Shown here piece after piece: positions 17,875 through 26,321 of a stretch of DNA of 64,000 bases. Origin of the DNA: UBA2988 sp965237965 (GTDB taxonomy: Bacteria; Gemmatimonadota; Gemmatimonadetes; Longimicrobiales; Gaopeijiaceae); NCBI GenBank assembly GCA_965237965.1, contig CBDEGT010000001.1:496001-560000 (forward strand). The letters are read 5' to 3'. A model generated the notes under the pieces. That model made no database searches and was not told the DNA's origin. It worked only from the letters and a program-made list of their open reading frames with translations. Each line of letters opens with the position of its first letter. The first letter of the stretch is position 1. Made by a program: the position numbers and the translations under genes.

Positions 17875-17900
17875 CTCCCGATAACTGTAGTTATCGGGAG
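17875..17900. repeat. Palindrome 1, possible recombination site downstream of the recombinase
   Basis: A perfect 12-bp inverted repeat with a 2-base centre: CTCCCGATAACT, GT, AGTTATCGGGAG (13-bp arms if the flanking G/C is counted). It lies 50 bases beyond the stop of the tyrosine recombinase and about 300 bases upstream of the surface-protein start. The reverse complement of its 26 bases is identical to the core of palindrome 2 at 20411-20450. There is no T-tract on the 3' side of the recombinase mRNA (it reads CAAAAACGG), so it is not a typical terminator. Confidence 0.75.
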
Positions 17901-17950
17901 CTATCGCCGCAAGAAATTGTGACCGGCGGGCCGTCCGGCCTCTTCGGGGC

Positions 17951-18913
17951 TCACTTGCGCTTCTGAAGCAGCGCCAGCTGCGCGGCGCCGTTGCGCTTCG
18001 CGAGGAGCCGCTCGCCGTAGAGCTGCACCATCGAGGCGCTCTTCCAGCGGCCAGCCTGCATGATGGCGGGGATCCCGATCCCCGATGCGACCATGTCCTG
18101 AGCGGCCCCCACCCGGGGGCTGTGCCCGGAGATCCGGCGCACCATCTCGGCGGGGAGCCCGGCGCGTTCGGCCATCGCCCGGTAGATGCGCGGCACCTGG
18201 CTCTCATCGAGGCTCTCGCCCACGGTGCCGTCTTTGTGGAGCGAACGGAAGAGTGGCCCGGCGGCGATCCCGCTCGCGCACAGCCACTCCCGCACCAGCT
18301 TCACGGTGTCGAAGTGCAGGTACAGCATCGAGCCGCCGCCCTCCGGATCGCTCTTCGCGCGGCGTACGAGGAGCGAGGCCGATCCTCCCCTATCTATCGT
18401 CACATCAGCTACTTGCAGCGCGACCAGCTCCGAGCGGCGGAGCATGGCGTCGTAGGCGACGGCGAGCATCGCACGGTTCCGCACGTCGATGGTCCGGTCG
18501 CCGCCGGCCGACGTCAGGCGTCGGCGGAGCTTCCAGGTCAGACCCTGCACCTGCGTCTGGCGGGCCCCCCTCCGCCGGAGCATGCGCTGTAGGGCCCGCT
18601 GCACCGCGGCGCGCTCGAGCGGGCTCCGTTCCCCGGCCGCCTTGTGCATGGCGGCGATGCTGAATACGTAGCGGCGCACGGTGGCCGGGGCGCGGACGCC
18701 CGCCATCGCATCGACGTACGCCGCCACCGTGGCCGCGCGCGCGGGGAGCGGAGAGAGTCCCCGCTCCGCGCACCATGCCGCGAACCCTTCCAGGTCCGCT
18801 CGGAGGGCCCGGACGGTGTTCTCGCTGAGGGCGCCGCCGGCGTCCTGCAGGCACGCAGCGAGCCGTTCTCCGATTTGTGACCGCCTTGTGGTGGGACCTG
18901 TAGGGCCGGACAC
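17951..18913 (-). CDS. Tyrosine recombinase bounded by inverted palindromes
   Basis: Site-specific recombinase of about 320 residues. The N-terminal core-binding domain (about 15-115) includes SENTVRALRADLEGFAAWC. Catalytic residues are visible: Arg159/160 in LRRSELVAL, His264 and Arg267 in SGHSPRVG, Trp290 in AGRWKS and nucleophile Tyr299 in VQLYGE. The set is complete, so the enzyme looks competent. The GTG at 18913 is a best guess because an IS256-family element sits immediately upstream (18921-20354) and has displaced the promoter and possibly the first codons. Without the IS the gene would lie about 60 bases from palindrome 2 and 50 bases from palindrome 1, forming a compact unit of about 1.1 kb. 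Confidence 0.88.
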   Translation of the reverse strand: MSGPTGPTTRRSQIGERLAACLQDAGGALSENTVRALRADLEGFAAWCAERGLSPLPARAATVAAYVDAMAGVRAPATVRRYVFSIAAMHKAAGERSPLERAAVQRALQRMLRRRGARQTQVQGLTWKLRRRLTSAGGDRTIDVRNRAMLAVAYDAMLRRSELVALQVADVTIDRGGSASLLVRRAKSDPEGGGSMLYLHFDTVKLVREWLCASGIAAGPLFRSLHKDGTVGESLDESQVPRIYRAMAERAGLPAEMVRRISGHSPRVGAAQDMVASGIGIPAIMQAGRWKSASMVQLYGERLLAKRNGAAQLALLQKRK

Positions 18914-18920
18914 GACTACT

Positions 18921-20354
18921 GAGGGTGTCCTAAGTTTAGTTGGAATTTGAAGTGACCTCCGACCTCGGGTAAGGTGGGTGTGAGGAACACAACACCGAAC
19001 CATGAGAGGAAGGAGGCCACCAATGGAGAGAGTGCCACAGCTTGTACGTCGAGGCAAGAAGGACCGAAGGATGGGTGCGCCGAGTGAACTGGACTGGGAA
19101 GCGATCGAGGCGCTGAGGACCGAGATGCGGGTGGAATTGATCCAGGAATTGATACCGCTTGGGATGGCGGAGGTGGGGCGGGTGCTGGACGAAGAGGTCG
19201 AGCGGTTGGCGGGTCCGAGGCACGCCCGCAAGGGAGAAGGAGAAGTGATCTACCGGCATGGGAGCAACCCGGGCTCGGTACGCCTGGGCGGGCAGCGTCA
19301 TCCGGTCCGGGTCCCTCGGGTGCGAGGTTTGGAGGGAGAGGCGCGTCTGGAGTCGTACGAGCGCTTGCACTGGGCGGCGGGCGAGGTGGACGAGGGGTTG
19401 TTCCGCAAGGTCCTGCTTGGGATCTCGTGTCGTGACTACGAGGCCGCGGTGGAGGCAGTGCCGGGGGCGATCGGGCTGTCGAAGTCGACGGTGTCGCGGG
19501 AGTTCAAGAAGGCGACCGCCAGGCAGCTGAAGGCGTTTCAGGAACGTGAGCTTACGGAGCTCGACGTCGTGGCGCTCTTCTTGGACGGCAAGACGTTTGC
19601 CAATGACGAAATCGTCGTCGCGTTAGCCGTGACGATGGGGGGAGACAAGGTGTTTGCGGGATTCGTGCAGACGGAAACGGAGAACGCCCGGGTGATCACG
19701 AGCTTTCTGCGCTCCCTGAAGGATCGGGGCCTCGATCTGTCGGCCGGAGCGCTGGTCGTGATCGATGGCGCCAAGGGGCTGAAGTCGGCAGTGACGACGG
19801 TGTTCCGGGGCCAGATGCTTATCCAGCGCTGCCAATGGCACAAGCGAGAGAATGTGGTCTCGTACCTGCCACGCACCGAGCAGAAGACCTGGCGTGGACG
19901 TCTGCAGCGAGCCTACGAGCGGCCCACCTACGAGGAGGCGAAGCGGGACCTGAAAGCGATGCGGGCTGAGCTGGACGAGCTCAACCAGTCGGCGGTTGCG
20001 AGCCTGGACGAAGGGTTCGAGGAGACGTTGACCCTGCATCGACTCGGCGTGTTCCCGCTGGTTGGCCGTTCGCTGAAGACGACCAACGTTCTCGAATCCG
20101 TGAACGCTCAAGCCGAACAACGCTGTGGGAGAGTCGACCGATGGAGAAACTCGAACCATAAGCAGCGCTGGCTCGCCGCCGCGCTCATCGACATCGAGCC
20201 TCGGCTCAGGAGGCTACTCGGCTATCGCCACCTCCCGTCGCTCCGTGCCGCGATTCAGAAGGAACTCGGGATCATCCATCCCGATAGCCAGACTCATGCC
20301 GCAGCCTGAGCGTCCGGAGGTCACTCGAGTTTCAACTAGCTTTGGGATTGACTC
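18921..20354 (+). mobile_element. IS256-family insertion sequence with 8-bp target duplication
   Basis: A 1,434-bp element with imperfect terminal inverted repeats: both ends begin GAG and share AGTTG and GTGACCTCCG. It is flanked by the direct repeat CGACTACT at 18913-18920 and 20355-20362. The 8-bp duplication and the mutator-type transposase fit IS256. Clean ends and an intact transposase point to a recent insertion. It interrupts the 5' end of the tyrosine recombinase gene. Confidence 0.9.
19023..20309 (+). CDS. IS256-family (mutator-type) transposase
   Basis: A protein of 428 residues from the ATG at 19023, which has GGAGG six bases upstream; an earlier ATG at 19002 lies within that purine-rich leader. 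It has the mutator-type layout with acidic motifs in VVALFLDGKTF and VVIDGAKGLKSA, followed by the characteristic IQRCQWHKRENVVSYLP. The C-terminal TNVLESVNAQAEQRCGRVDR is also typical. The frame is intact, so the element may be active. It differs from the IS256-type elements at 43.1 and 52.8 kb. Confidence 0.93.
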   Translation: MERVPQLVRRGKKDRRMGAPSELDWEAIEALRTEMRVELIQELIPLGMAEVGRVLDEEVERLAGPRHARKGEGEVIYRHGSNPGSVRLGGQRHPVRVPRVRGLEGEARLESYERLHWAAGEVDEGLFRKVLLGISCRDYEAAVEAVPGAIGLSKSTVSREFKKATARQLKAFQERELTELDVVALFLDGKTFANDEIVVALAVTMGGDKVFAGFVQTETENARVITSFLRSLKDRGLDLSAGALVVIDGAKGLKSAVTTVFRGQMLIQRCQWHKRENVVSYLPRTEQKTWRGRLQRAYERPTYEEAKRDLKAMRAELDELNQSAVASLDEGFEETLTLHRLGVFPLVGRSLKTTNVLESVNAQAEQRCGRVDRWRNSNHKQRWLAAALIDIEPRLRRLLGYRHLPSLRAAIQKELGIIHPDSQTHAAA

Positions 20355-20410
20355 CGACTACTGGGCCGAAATCGGCATAAGTGACTCCTCTACAACGATA
20401 TACGTCAAAA

Positions 20411-20450
20411 CGTTTTACTCCCGATAACTACAGTTATCGGGAGTAAAACG
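20411..20450. repeat. Palindrome 2, possible recombination site upstream of the recombinase
   Basis: A 40-bp perfect inverted repeat: 19-base arms (CGTTTTACTCCCGATAACT and its complement) around a 2-base AC centre. The central 26 bases equal the reverse complement of palindrome 1. It is followed by AAAACGGG, and palindrome 1 has AAAAACGG at the equivalent outer side, so outward flanks are partly conserved too. No T-tract follows in either direction that would mark an ordinary terminator. Confidence 0.75.
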
Positions 20451-20596
20451 GGAAGCTAACCGATTGTTAGTAAGCTTATTGTGACTTACGGGCGAGTCTC
20501 ATGGCCCGTTCGTGACTGTCCCCCGGAAACGCGCTATCCTCCACTCCGCTGCGGAGCCCGGCCGGCTCCGCCTCACCCCGCAGCGGGAGTGGAACA

Positions 20597-22042
20597 TTGA
20601 GCGATGGAGAGCTTGCGGGGCACGGGAGCAGGCCTTCCGACAACCGCATCTCGCGGCTGAGCGCGGCGATCCTGCGCATCAGCCAGAGCCTCGACCTGGC
20701 CACGGTGCTTGAGGAGGTCGTCGACAGCGCCCGCGCGCTCACGAGCGCCCGTCAGAGCATGATCACGACCGTCGACGACCGGGGACGGGTGCAGGACGTC
20801 GTCACCTCCGGCATGACGCCGGACGAGCGCCGGAATCTGATGGACTGGCCCGACGGGCCTTGGCTCTTCGAGCACCTGAGGGACCTTCCGGCGCCGCTCC
20901 GGGTGGCGGACCTCCCCGGCTACCTTCGCTCGCTCGGCCTCTCGAACCCTTCGAGCTCGAAGACGCTGCAGGGGACCCCGATGCACCACCGGCGCGAGCA
21001 TCTGGGGAACTTTTTCCTGGGCGACAAGGAGAACGGCGAGGCGTTCACCGCCGAGGACGAGGAGATCCTGCTGCTCTTCGCCTCGCAGGCGGGGACGGCG
21101 ATCGCGAACGCGAGGACGCACCGCGACGTCGAGCGGGCGCGGGCCGACCTCGAGGCTCTGGTCGAGACCTCGCCGGTCGGGGTCGGGGTCTTCGACGCTG
21201 CCACCGGTCGCCCGGTCCTGTTCAACCGCGAGGCGCGGCGGATCGCCGAGGGGCTCCGCACCCCGGGCCGCCCGACCGAGCACCTTTTCGAGGTGTTGAC
21301 GTGCAGGCACGCCGACGGGCGGGAGCACTCCCTCGAGGAGTTTCCCCTCGCGTGGCACCTCGAGGGCGCCACGACGATGCGCGCCGAGGAGGTCGTCCTA
21401 TCGGTGCCCGACGGGCGGAGCGTCCGGACGCTCCTGAACGTCACCCCGATCCGCTCGGAGGAGGGGGAACTCGTGTCGGTCGTCACCACCGTTCAGGACC
21501 TGGCGCCGCTCGACGACCTCGAGCGGCAGCGGGCGGAGTTTCTCGGGATGGTGAGCCACGAGCTCCGCGCGCCGCTCACCTCGATCAAGGGCTCGACGGC
21601 GACCGTGCTCGGTGCCTCCCCCGTCCCGCCCCAGGCCGAGCTGCTCCAGTTCTTCCGCATCATCGACGGGCAGGCGGACCACATGAGGGGCCTCATCGCG
21701 AACCTCCTCGACGCCGGGAGCATCGAGGCGGGCACGCTCACCATCGCGCCCGAGCCCTCCAGCGTCGCCGCGCTCGTGGATCGGGCCCGGACCACCTTTC
21801 TGAGCGGGGGCGGACGGCACGCCGTCGTCATCGACCTCCCGCCGGACCTCCCGCGGGTGATGGCCGACCGCGAGCGCATCGTCCAGGTGCTCAACAACCT
21901 CTTCTCGAACGCGGCCCGGCACTCGCCACCCCCGTCGGCGATCCGCGTCGAGGCGGCCTATCGGCGGACGAACCTGTTCGAGCGCCGGCGTCAGCTCATG
22001 GACGCCTGGGCAGCCTACCTAGCCAGCGAGCCTCAAGACTAG
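20597..22042 (+). CDS. Truncated GAF-PAS histidine kinase fused to an integrase-like C-terminus
   Basis: A 481-residue frame from a TTG at 20597, with GGGAG eight bases upstream. An N-terminal GAF domain (about 35-175) is followed by a PAS-like domain (about 180-300) and a HisKA domain with the phospho-acceptor His near 321 (MVSHELRAPLTSIKGS). The ATPase domain reaches its N-box (VLNNLFSNAARHS, about 435) but stops near residue 453. The G1, F and G2 boxes are missing and the frame continues in RRTNLFERRRQLMDAWAAYL, which resembles the end of phage-type integrases. Autophosphorylation is therefore unlikely. The fusion marks an old recombination junction near 21955. Confidence 0.75.
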   Translation: MSDGELAGHGSRPSDNRISRLSAAILRISQSLDLATVLEEVVDSARALTSARQSMITTVDDRGRVQDVVTSGMTPDERRNLMDWPDGPWLFEHLRDLPAPLRVADLPGYLRSLGLSNPSSSKTLQGTPMHHRREHLGNFFLGDKENGEAFTAEDEEILLLFASQAGTAIANARTHRDVERARADLEALVETSPVGVGVFDAATGRPVLFNREARRIAEGLRTPGRPTEHLFEVLTCRHADGREHSLEEFPLAWHLEGATTMRAEEVVLSVPDGRSVRTLLNVTPIRSEEGELVSVVTTVQDLAPLDDLERQRAEFLGMVSHELRAPLTSIKGSTATVLGASPVPPQAELLQFFRIIDGQADHMRGLIANLLDAGSIEAGTLTIAPEPSSVAALVDRARTTFLSGGGRHAVVIDLPPDLPRVMADRERIVQVLNNLFSNAARHSPPPSAIRVEAAYRRTNLFERRRQLMDAWAAYLASEPQD

Positions 22043-22274
22043 GAGGTCCGCCCGATCCGGCGATGCGCTACGCTCTCCATCGGCGTGTCCGGCTACGTCC
22101 CGCATGGGGTATTGAGGCCAGGAGCAACCCTAGGAGCGAGCTCCCTCCCGACGTCCCCCGAACCTCCTCAGTGCGGCGACGGCTACTCACGCCTCCCAGT
22201 TGGTGGCCCCACCACGAGGCCAGCGGGCCGTGTGAGCATATGATCTCCACTACTTGCCAATAGCTTGGCTGATA

Positions 22275-22305
22275 TGACCTGCCCCCAAGAGCGGTACCAC
22301 ATCCT
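22275..22305. mobile_element. Solo IS3-family terminal sequence
   Basis: It begins TGACCTGCCCCCAAGAGCGG and matches the ends at 29209 and 52744 for about 31 bases up to ATCCT. Beyond that it runs directly into a broken AlpA gene instead of IS DNA. The shared ATCCT at the joint suggests a deletion through microhomology. Confidence 0.7.
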
Positions 22306-22479
22306 GCGGTTGCCGCGAGTGCAAGCCCGCACAGGGCTGTCGCGGAGCACGATCTACCTGCGGGTGGCCGACGGGAGCTGCCCGTAGCCCATGGCGCTCG
22401 GGCCGTCGGCTGGATCGAGTCGGAGGTGGATGCGTGGATCCGACAGCAGATCGCGACGAGCCGCAGCAGCGCGGCGTGA
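22301..22479 (+). pseudogene. AlpA-family regulator remnant, frameshifted
   Basis: The plus strand reads ILRLPRVQARTGLSRSTIYL, then an in-frame stop near 22386. After frame changes it continues as VGWIESEVDAWIRQQIATSR to a TGA at 22479. This is a third relative of the AlpA-type genes at 11.7-13.1 kb. Its N-terminal HTH part is absent and replaced by an IS3 end, so it is dead. Confidence 0.75.
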
Positions 22480-22504
22480 TCTGAGACGACATTCATCTGA
22501 GAGT

Positions 22505-23010
22505 TCGTCATGAGAGTGGACAGGGGTCATCACCACCCTCCGCCAAGCTTCGCTCCTTCGGCCAGGTCGAGCTTTCAATCCATATCAGGGGTTGGGCGTT
22601 GCGACACGGTGAGTATTGCAGGAGCGATTCGAATAGCTTTGCGTTAAAGTGCAACGTCCCGGAACCTGCGCGATGACGGATTTGATGAAGCACCTAAACG
22701 GGGATTTGGACCGCCGCTCCAGGCGAGACTGATCAGGGTGCGGTGAGACACCGGCCGGCAGCTTGCCCGTGACCTCGATCACTTCTGCCGCACTTCCTTA
22801 CTCCCGTCACTCCCTCATGACACCACTTCCGAGGCAACAGCTACCGGATGCGCCATCATACCGAGCTCTCCAAAGTGCTCCACTCACCTCCTGCGGAGTC
22901 GAGCTCTTCACCCCCTCGCAAGAGGAGGAGAACATCAAAGGAGACGACGACGACTTAGAGGCCCGTCACCTCCCCCCGATGTGTGACATTTTCAACCGGC
23001 GTTGACAATG
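22505..23010. other. Gap with no recognisable gene
   Basis: Short frames exist on both strands but none has a convincing start, ribosome site or recognisable domain. The base composition is less GC-rich than the flanking kinase. It separates the broken AlpA gene from the first copy of the dispersed ~125-bp repeat. Confidence 0.4.
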
Positions 23011-23014
23011 CGAC

Positions 23015-23150
23015 CCGAATTCCCTCCATTTGATGCCGTTTTCCCGCCATTTCAGCCCGGACGAAACAGATGTGGTCCAATGGCAGGAGCGGCAGATCGT
23101 GCAGCCCTGGTTGAACTTAGAAGATTCCTTGCTGGAATCACATCATCCGT
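23015..23150 (+). repeat. Dispersed ~125-bp repeat, copy A
   Basis: A diverged copy of a family also present at 32154-32282, 34740-34876, 34907-35028 (inverted) and 52144-52267. It has the shared CATTTGATGCCGTTTTC, GGCAGATCGTGCAG and TTGAACTTAG blocks. The inverted ACGGCAAG/CTTGCCGT pair seen in the other copies is degraded here (TGGCAGG and CCTTGCTGG). Confidence 0.7.
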
Positions 23151-23348
23151 ACCACGCCTGTGCAGCGTGCGGTCTTTCGAGCGGCGCCTGGAGGGCATGG
23201 GCGGGCCATCGGACGCCCTACGATGATCGCGTTCCGAATTGCGGAAAGGAACGCTCGTTCCAGTCTGCGAGCGCCACAGCGAGGTGCGCAGCAGTCGCAG
23301 CGACGTCCGCAAAAAGGCTTCCCTTTGGGCCCTAATGCGTGGATCCGT

Positions 23349-24650
23349 CTAAGTGCAATGCACACACTTACGCTCAGTCTTCTCCAAGTGCGCAAGCACT
23401 GCGCGCGCGAGTTCTCTTGATGTCACCGTTAGAACACGTCCTCCGTCAAGCCCGCGCAAGTCCTCGTTCGCGTGACTACAGTCACGTTCGTGGATCGTGG
23501 CCGTCGGCCCGTCGTTGAACACTATACTCACTCCCGATGGGTACATTAGCGCCTGAGTGAGTGCCGCTCCTTCACCAGCCTCCATCTCCCTCGCCAGTCC
23601 GGCCATCATTCCTGCATCTACCGCGCTAGGAGTAAGTCCAAAGTCTAACGATTTCGGATTCACCTCGACCTGCATATGGTTTAGGTGTTGCATCAACGTA
23701 CCAACCCCATTGGCAGTGAGACTAGGATCACCGCGCTGCATACTCAATACTTGCGGCAACGTCTTTGCCTTCGTGAAGAAGTCATTCTCGGCGGTCTCAG
23801 TACGATGTACTAGCCAGTTTCTTAGATAACGCAAGTCTCCCATCAAGTCGGCATTGATGTGGTTAGGTTTTTCGACGCTCAACGCCGTGGCGATCGTAGG
23901 ACGGGCGACTTCTTCCCAAATCTGATATGTAAACACAACGAACGCCTTAGCATACAACCGCTCGAAATCACCAGCTTCAGTGAAGGCTTCGACAACACTA
24001 TTTACTGGTACCCGAGCTAGGACTGAGTCGACTCTTCCATCGGGGCGATAAGTGTTGATGGTAAACGGTTCACCCTGCGCGGCAATATGATTGATGTGAT
24101 TACGCATTGCATTCTGACTACCCAAGATGGCCGCAAACCAAACAAACATCATCTGGCAGTCAGAGGAGAATTGCTGCATTGTGTTCTGGACTTCGGCGCT
24201 TGCCTCATCGCTAATCTTCGGTACGCCTATACATCTCAGTGTAAGCGTTCCACCGGGCCAACCTAGTTGGAGCAATGTAGTAGTCAATTCCTCCACATCC
24301 AGTCTAGACTCCCCCATCTGCTCAATCGTAGTCTCGCTCTCCCGGATCCGCGTGTGCAGCTTGGCGAAATCCAGTGCCGAGTTGGGAATAGTCATTTGCA
24401 ACGCTCCAAATCTCGGTAAGGAACGTAGCTGACCAGGTGTGTCGCTCTCGATTAGTTTCTCGATCGTCCTGTGGCCTCCTGGCAGTTCACTACTCTTCAG
24501 AATCGACAAAAACAATCCACAGAAGTCGTCGAACGTCTCAAAGTCCACGCCTTTCTGAAACCTGACCACGGTCTTCTGCTCAATGTCATTACCAGCTTTA
24601 TTCACGGTGCCTTTTGGGTCGATGTCCGTGCCTTGGTCGAGTATCTCCAT
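23349..24650 (-). CDS. Unassigned accessory protein with possible HEPN-like motif
   Basis: A 433-residue predicted soluble protein from the ATG at 24650, with GGAGAG about 9 bases upstream; a TTG five codons earlier is an alternative. Base composition is lower in GC than the operon genes, suggesting acquisition. I do not recognise the family. A helical middle ends in YLRNWLVHRTETAE (about residues 275-290), whose R-x4-H spacing recalls HEPN ribonucleases, but this is weak. The C-terminus has a small Cys/His-containing end (HLEKTERKCVHCT). It lies among defence-type genes. Confidence 0.6.
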   Translation of the reverse strand: MEILDQGTDIDPKGTVNKAGNDIEQKTVVRFQKGVDFETFDDFCGLFLSILKSSELPGGHRTIEKLIESDTPGQLRSLPRFGALQMTIPNSALDFAKLHTRIRESETTIEQMGESRLDVEELTTTLLQLGWPGGTLTLRCIGVPKISDEASAEVQNTMQQFSSDCQMMFVWFAAILGSQNAMRNHINHIAAQGEPFTINTYRPDGRVDSVLARVPVNSVVEAFTEAGDFERLYAKAFVVFTYQIWEEVARPTIATALSVEKPNHINADLMGDLRYLRNWLVHRTETAENDFFTKAKTLPQVLSMQRGDPSLTANGVGTLMQHLNHMQVEVNPKSLDFGLTPSAVDAGMMAGLAREMEAGEGAALTQALMYPSGVSIVFNDGPTATIHERDCSHANEDLRGLDGGRVLTVTSRELARAVLAHLEKTERKCVHCT

Positions 24651-24689
24651 GTAGTTGCTCTCCAATTCTGCCTTGGTCCTTTCAAATGA

Positions 24690-24944
24690 TGCGCGGAGGC
24701 CGACGGGGCGGGCCTGACGGCAATACCCAACCTTTACTGGAGGACCCGCGCCGACCGACGGCTATGGTCAGCATGGCTGAGGGCGCACGAATCAGTTGGT
24801 TGGATCGCTCGGGATTTCAGCCGAACGAAGCAGTGGTCGGACTTTCGGCCGGAATTCGAGGGACTCCTCGAGATCATCGACGGTGCTGGCCGCCCGCTCA
24901 ACGTGGTCGCCACCGGGTTGGAGAAGGCAAGATGCGTTCCGTAA
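24690..24944 (+). pseudogene. Possible gene remnant without a start codon
   Basis: An 85-codon plus-strand frame between a TGA at 24687 and a TAA at 24942 reads like protein (NLYWRTRADRRLWSAWLR, then FEGLLEIIDGAGRPLNVVA) but has no ATG, GTG or TTG at its front. It is probably the tail of a deleted gene. The family is not recognised. Confidence 0.3.
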
Positions 24945-25134
24945 TTGGTGCACTCAGGTCGGTGGACGCCCGCTGCTCGTTCGTTACTTCCCGACCGATC
25001 GTGGCACCTCTCCAATTTACGGCCGACCCGCCAACGCCAAGGGCAGTGCGGGTTCGAGCCGGGATCGCCGCCTTCCGTGCCCTTGCTTCTGACTCTCCTC
25101 TGGTCGCCGAGCACATAGGGCTGGGTCAGCTTCA

Positions 25135-25917
25135 CTAGGGATACGGATCCCCGACCACGGACGTAGCGACGGCGTCGGCGACCTCGTGCGGTGTCATCGG
25201 TGTGAAGCCAGACTCCAACCTGCCCCGCGTACAGTTGATGGCGTCGATAAGCGCGCAGACCCACGTCCCGTAGTTGTCAAGATCAGCCCTGAGCTTGAGG
25301 CCGCTCTTGTCTGCGTGCCGCACCCCCGTCTCGTGGTTGGCCAGCTTCTTGAAGTCACGGATGTTCTTCTTCGACGTCCCGAGATCAGCTGCGAGTTCGT
25401 CCCATGAACGACCCTCCCCGGTCACGAGCCACTCGAGTCCTCGATACACGTACACCAGCGCCTCGTGCGGATGGGAGAGCGCGAGGTGTGCGTCATCCGC
25501 CGCCCGTCGAAGCAAGGAATGGCCAACAAGGGCATGCAGCCAGTCATGGAACTTCGATGCCACAGCCTCGTCCGGCTCGGCCTTTCTAGGTGTCGGGTGA
25601 TTCAAATGCGTTGCCCAAGTCACATCAGGGCCGACGTCCGTGAACAGGATGCGTCCCATCGCCGTTGCTTCGTAGAGGCCAAGACCCGCTAGCACCAGTG
25701 TGGACGTCACTCGACGAATCATGAAGTGGCTGTCGGCGGCCTCCCTCTCGTCAGAAGTTGCCACTTCATCCCCATATCGAACCAAGTAGCAGCGGGTGCC
25801 GCCCGTCGAGATGTGCCAATGCGCGTCCGTGTCCGTCTCTTGGTAGGCGAACGTCAGGTTCGGCACCTGAAAGCCCCTCAGATTCGAGAGCCTGAATACG
25901 TTCGCAACGGCGTTCAT
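25135..25917 (-). CDS. Unassigned accessory protein, helical C-terminal half
   Basis: A 260-residue protein from the ATG at 25917; GTG five codons upstream is an alternative. The N-terminal third is beta-rich (FQVPNLTFAYQETDTDAHW). The C-terminal part is helical, with ALVYVYRGLEWLVTGEGRSW and DFKKLANHETGVRHADKSG, a layout seen in HEPN-like proteins, though no clean catalytic motif is visible. No membrane segment is present. It lies between two other unassigned accessory genes and runs convergently with none of them. Function unknown. Confidence 0.6.
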   Translation of the reverse strand: MNAVANVFRLSNLRGFQVPNLTFAYQETDTDAHWHISTGGTRCYLVRYGDEVATSDEREAADSHFMIRRVTSTLVLAGLGLYEATAMGRILFTDVGPDVTWATHLNHPTPRKAEPDEAVASKFHDWLHALVGHSLLRRAADDAHLALSHPHEALVYVYRGLEWLVTGEGRSWDELAADLGTSKKNIRDFKKLANHETGVRHADKSGLKLRADLDNYGTWVCALIDAINCTRGRLESGFTPMTPHEVADAVATSVVGDPYP

Positions 25918-26321
25918 CGACTTACCTACCACCAGTCAAACGGCACTGTCCTGCACACTTTTGGCACACATTCACCCCCCGACGACCAAGGGGCCGACAC
26001 CCGCCCATGGCGTAAGTGCCGACCCCCCTTAGCCTTCCACCAGTACCCCGCCAGGGCCACGGGTGCCGGCGTTGAACGAAGGTGGGGAAGAACCTGCGTG
26101 GGAACGTAGGTAACTGAATATGTGCCGCGTCTGCTCATCAGTTCCACACAAGACGGGGCTCCTTTCCCGACCGTGTGGAACCGGCAGAATACCTTGGGAT
26201 TGCCGTGTCGATCCCTCACGCAGACTTTTCAGCAGCCTGCTAGGAACGCTCTTCTCACGGAGCCACGCTCCGCACGAGCAGAACAAGCAACGTGACGCCA
26301 TCATTGTCACCGAATGCCAAA

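Noticed and set aside
17875..17900. Palindrome 1 as an intrinsic terminator
   Set aside because: Read in the direction of the recombinase, the hairpin is followed by CAAAAACGG and not by a T-run.
22763..23005. 80-codon plus-strand frame as a gene
   Set aside because: No ribosome site, no domain and low-complexity ending; not supported.
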